From Actinomycetales bacterium (GTDB lineage: Bacteria; Actinomycetota; Actinomycetes; Mycobacteriales; Mycobacteriaceae): 7,120 nt of DNA. The DNA is taken from assembly GCA_012841845.1 (NCBI GenBank), contig DUTZ01000217.1, forward strand, positions 1 through 7,120. The letters run 5' to 3'. Position 1 is the first letter of the stretch. Each line of letters begins with the position of its first letter. Below the pieces are notes generated by a model, which saw nothing but the letters and a program-made list of their open reading frames with translations, did not search any database and was not told the origin of the DNA. Of the stretch, positions 5,983 through 7,120 are shown piece by piece. A program made the translations under genes and the position numbers.

Positions 5983-6123
5983 TCAGGAGCCGGTCGCGAG
6001 CCTCGAGATCCAGTACGGGATCAGGCCCATGCACTCCGGCGTGATCGCCATGCAGGTGGGCTGGTCCGGCCCGGGGCCGAACAGGTAACGCAGCGGGTTC
6101 TCCAGCGAGCCTTCGGGGAACAT
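5983..6123 (-). CDS. Candidate small protein, 46 aa, unknown function
   Basis: I do not recognise a family. The ATG at 6123-6121 has an excellent Shine-Dalgarno: AGAGGAG, with AGGAG at 6133-6129 and a 5-nt spacer. This context is nearly identical to that of the amidase gene. The frame is open further upstream, but translation should begin here because the site lies just before this ATG. The translation is [17 protein letters not shown] at the N-terminus, then a segment with C24 and C31 (TCMAITPEC), and a moderately hydrophobic stretch MGLIPYWI at 32-39. Composition is less Ala/Arg/Gly-rich than random frames of this G+C content, which favours a real gene. It lies antisense between the arsC-like gene and rplY, its promoter region would be shared with divergent rplY, and it ends at the CAACAGCG palindrome. 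No codon-level test was possible. Confidence 0.6.
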   Translation of the reverse strand: MFPEGSLENPLRYLFGPGPDQPTCMAITPECMGLIPYWISRLATGS

Positions 6124-6198
6124 CGTCTCTCCTCTGGGTCGGTAACTCGGTGTGTCACACGGCATATCGGTGCCGCCGGGGGTATTCGTTACGCCGAT

Positions 6199-6228
6199 TT
6201 GTGAGCTCCCAGCTCACGCCGTTAGGCT
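6199..6228 (+). promoter_or_regulatory. rplY promoter with internal palindrome (possible operator)
   Basis: TTGTGA (6199-6204) and TAGGCT (6223-6228), separated by 18 nt, make a good actinobacterial -35/-10 pair, giving a start near 6235. Between the boxes, and overlapping the -35, lies the perfect palindrome GTGAGCTcccAGCTCAC (6201-6217). Its position would let a bound repressor block RNA polymerase. Its spacing does not match the TGTGA-N6-TCACA pattern of GlxR/CRP sites, so no known regulator is assigned. Confidence 0.65.
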
Positions 6229-6234
6229 GGTCGG

Positions 6235-6386
6235 GTCATCTCGGCGAGGGAGGACGCGCGGGCGCGCCCGCGAGGTCACTCCGTTATCGACGCGATCTTC
6301 TGCAGGTGCCACCCCCTCGCGGGGCCGCCCACGGCGATCGTCTCGGGTCGCCGGGAACCGGATACACCGACTGCAGAGGATCACCG
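6235..6386 (+). promoter_or_regulatory. Structured 5' leader of rplY that can hide its ribosome binding site
   Basis: If transcription starts near 6235, the rplY leader is about 150 nt. GATCTTCTGCAG (6294-6305) pairs with CTGCAGAGGATC (6371-6382) over 12 consecutive bases (11 Watson-Crick pairs and one G-U), covering the whole Shine-Dalgarno AGAGGA (6375-6380). Enclosed by this helix are CCCC-tcgc-GGGG (6313-6324) and CGGCGA/TCGCCG (6332-6337/6348-6353), giving a three-way-junction shape. Upstream is a 16-nt palindrome CGCGGGCG/CGCCCGCG (6257-6272). Bacterial ribosomal-protein genes often have leaders bound by their own product, so translational autocontrol by bL25 is the natural guess. No ligand or fold is proven. 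Confidence 0.5.
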
Positions 6387-7040
6387 ATGTCCAACAAGCT
6401 CCCCAGCCTCAAGGCCGCCGTCCGCACCGAGTTCGGCAAGGGCTCGGCCCGCCGCGCCCGCCGCGAGGGCCAGGTCCCCGGCGTCATCTACGGCCACAAG
6501 ACCGATCCGCGCCACGTGCTGCTCGACACCCTGGCGTTCGCCGCCATCCTCCGCAAGGAGGGCACCAACGCCGTCCTGTCGCTCGACATCGAGGGCGAGG
6601 AGCAGCTCGCGCTGACCAAGCAGATCGACGTCAACCCGCTCACCCGCGAGATCGAGCACACCGACCTCCTCGTGGTCAAGAAGGGCGAGAAGGTCGTCGT
6701 CGAGGTCACCGTCCACCTCGTCGGCGAGGCCGCGCCCGGCACGCTCGTCACGCAGGACGCCACCGTCGTGGAGGTCGAGGCCGACGCGCTCAACATCCCC
6801 GAGTACCTCGAGGTCTCCATCGAGGACGCCGAGGCCGGCCTCATGGTCACCGCCGCCGACCTGGACCTGCCGTCCGGCGTCACGATGATCTCCGACCCGG
6901 AGTGGCTCATCGTCAACGTCATCGAGGCCCCGACCGAGGACGAGATGGCGGGCGACGAGGACGACGAGGTCGCCGGCGCGATCGAGGAGTCGCAGGAGCA
7001 GGACAAGGCCGAGTCCGAGGCGGCCGCCGAGGACGAGTGA
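6387..7040 (+). CDS. rplY: 50S ribosomal protein bL25 (general stress protein CTC form), 217 aa
   Basis: It binds 5S rRNA in the central protuberance of the 50S subunit. The N-terminal L25 domain (about 6-95) contains [21 protein letters not shown] (start at 16) and the [15 protein letters not shown] segment (81-95). A C-terminal TL5/CTC beta domain (about 100-182) follows, ending near [11 protein letters not shown]. The last ~35 residues are an acidic, Glu/Asp/Ala-rich disordered tail usual in actinobacterial CTC proteins. The ATG has AGAGGA at 6375-6380 with a 6-nt spacer; the open frame extends upstream but its residues are not L25-like. It has its own promoter and is not part of the glmU operon, from which it is separated by 543 bases. 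In relatives pth follows rplY; here a strong hairpin closes the window. Confidence 0.97.
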   Translation: MSNKLPSLKAAVRTEFGKGSARRARREGQVPGVIYGHKTDPRHVLLDTLAFAAILRKEGTNAVLSLDIEGEEQLALTKQIDVNPLTREIEHTDLLVVKKGEKVVVEVTVHLVGEAAPGTLVTQDATVVEVEADALNIPEYLEVSIEDAEAGLMVTAADLDLPSGVTMISDPEWLIVNVIEAPTEDEMAGDEDDEVAGAIEESQEQDKAESEAAAEDE

Positions 7041-7046
7041 TCCCCG

Positions 7047-7066
7047 GCCGCGGCCCACGCCGCGGC
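7047..7066 (+). terminator. First hairpin after rplY
   Basis: GCCGCGGC at 7047-7054 and 7059-7066 (self-complementary words) form an 8-bp stem with a 4-nt loop CCAC, starting 6 nt after the rplY stop. No T-run follows. It stands in tandem with the longer hairpin just downstream. Confidence 0.45.
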
Positions 7067-7077
7067 ACCCGGCTCCC

Positions 7078-7120
7078 CGAGGGCCCGTGCACGACCGACC
7101 CGGTCGCGCGCGGGCCCTCG
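7078..7120 (+). terminator. Long GC-rich hairpin, likely rplY terminator
   Basis: CGAGGGCCCG (7078-7087) pairs with CGGGCCCTCG (7111-7120), and the stem continues through TGC/GCG and CGACC/GGTCG. The result is about 18 pairs with one G-U and one A-C mismatch around a 5-nt loop GACCC (7097-7101). The right arm ends at the window edge, so any T-tract or further pairing is out of view. Confidence 0.75.

Noticed and set aside
6201..6217. GlxR/CRP-type binding site
   Set aside because: GlxR sites follow TGTGA-N6-TCACA; here the half-sites are 9 nt apart and the palindrome centre differs.
6150..6386. Extended rplY start upstream of 6387
   Set aside because: The added residues are not L25-like and would cross the promoter; the ATG at 6387 has the binding site and the conserved N-terminus.

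Overview
This window is high-G+C actinobacterial chromosome. Gene order (tRNA-Gln, glmU, prs, arsC-like, rplY), the mycobacterial-style GlmU and PrsA sequences, GTG starts, leaderless signals and TAnnnT -10 boxes all point to the Mycobacteriales/Corynebacteriales. A Dietzia- or Gordonia-like organism is a reasonable guess, but the genus cannot be fixed from this sequence alone. It is mostly a conserved housekeeping locus. I see no transposase, CRISPR array, defence system or biosynthetic cluster.

Layout. At the left edge is a tRNA-Gln(UUG) on the minus strand, clipped by the window start. About 550 bases without a gene follow (68-620), holding a strikingly palindromic block: a 35-bp inverted repeat at 208-242/537-571 encloses a perfect 19-bp inverted repeat at 350-368/419-437, and the two share a GTGAGCGAA core. 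Next come a 49-aa single-span membrane protein (minus), then a divergent 176-aa zinc amidase of the T7-lysozyme/PGRP type (plus) whose 3' end runs into a 17-bp tandem array. A 435-aa MFS exporter of the EntS/MFS_3 type (minus, leaderless GTG start) converges on the amidase and diverges from glmU.

The core is the operon glmU-prs-arsC-like (3006-5843). glmU and prs overlap by 4 nt, and prs and the arsC-like gene are separated by 1 nt. GlmU makes UDP-GlcNAc for peptidoglycan and Prs makes PRPP for nucleotides, histidine, tryptophan and, in this order, decaprenyl-phosphoryl arabinose, so the operon supplies cell-wall and nucleotide precursors. The third gene is a thiol reductase of the ArsC family with all catalytic residues present.

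After the operon is a second palindromic patch with four CAACAGCG cores (5899-5981). A good candidate small gene of 46 aa lies antisense at 5983-6123. rplY (ribosomal protein bL25/CTC, with an acidic tail) has its own promoter and ends at a long GC-rich hairpin at the right edge. The most interesting regulatory signal is in the rplY leader: a 12-bp helix (6294-6305 with 6371-6382) would bury the whole Shine-Dalgarno sequence and close a multi-hairpin structure, suggesting translational control of bL25. The rplY promoter also has a 7-bp-arm palindrome between -35 and -10.
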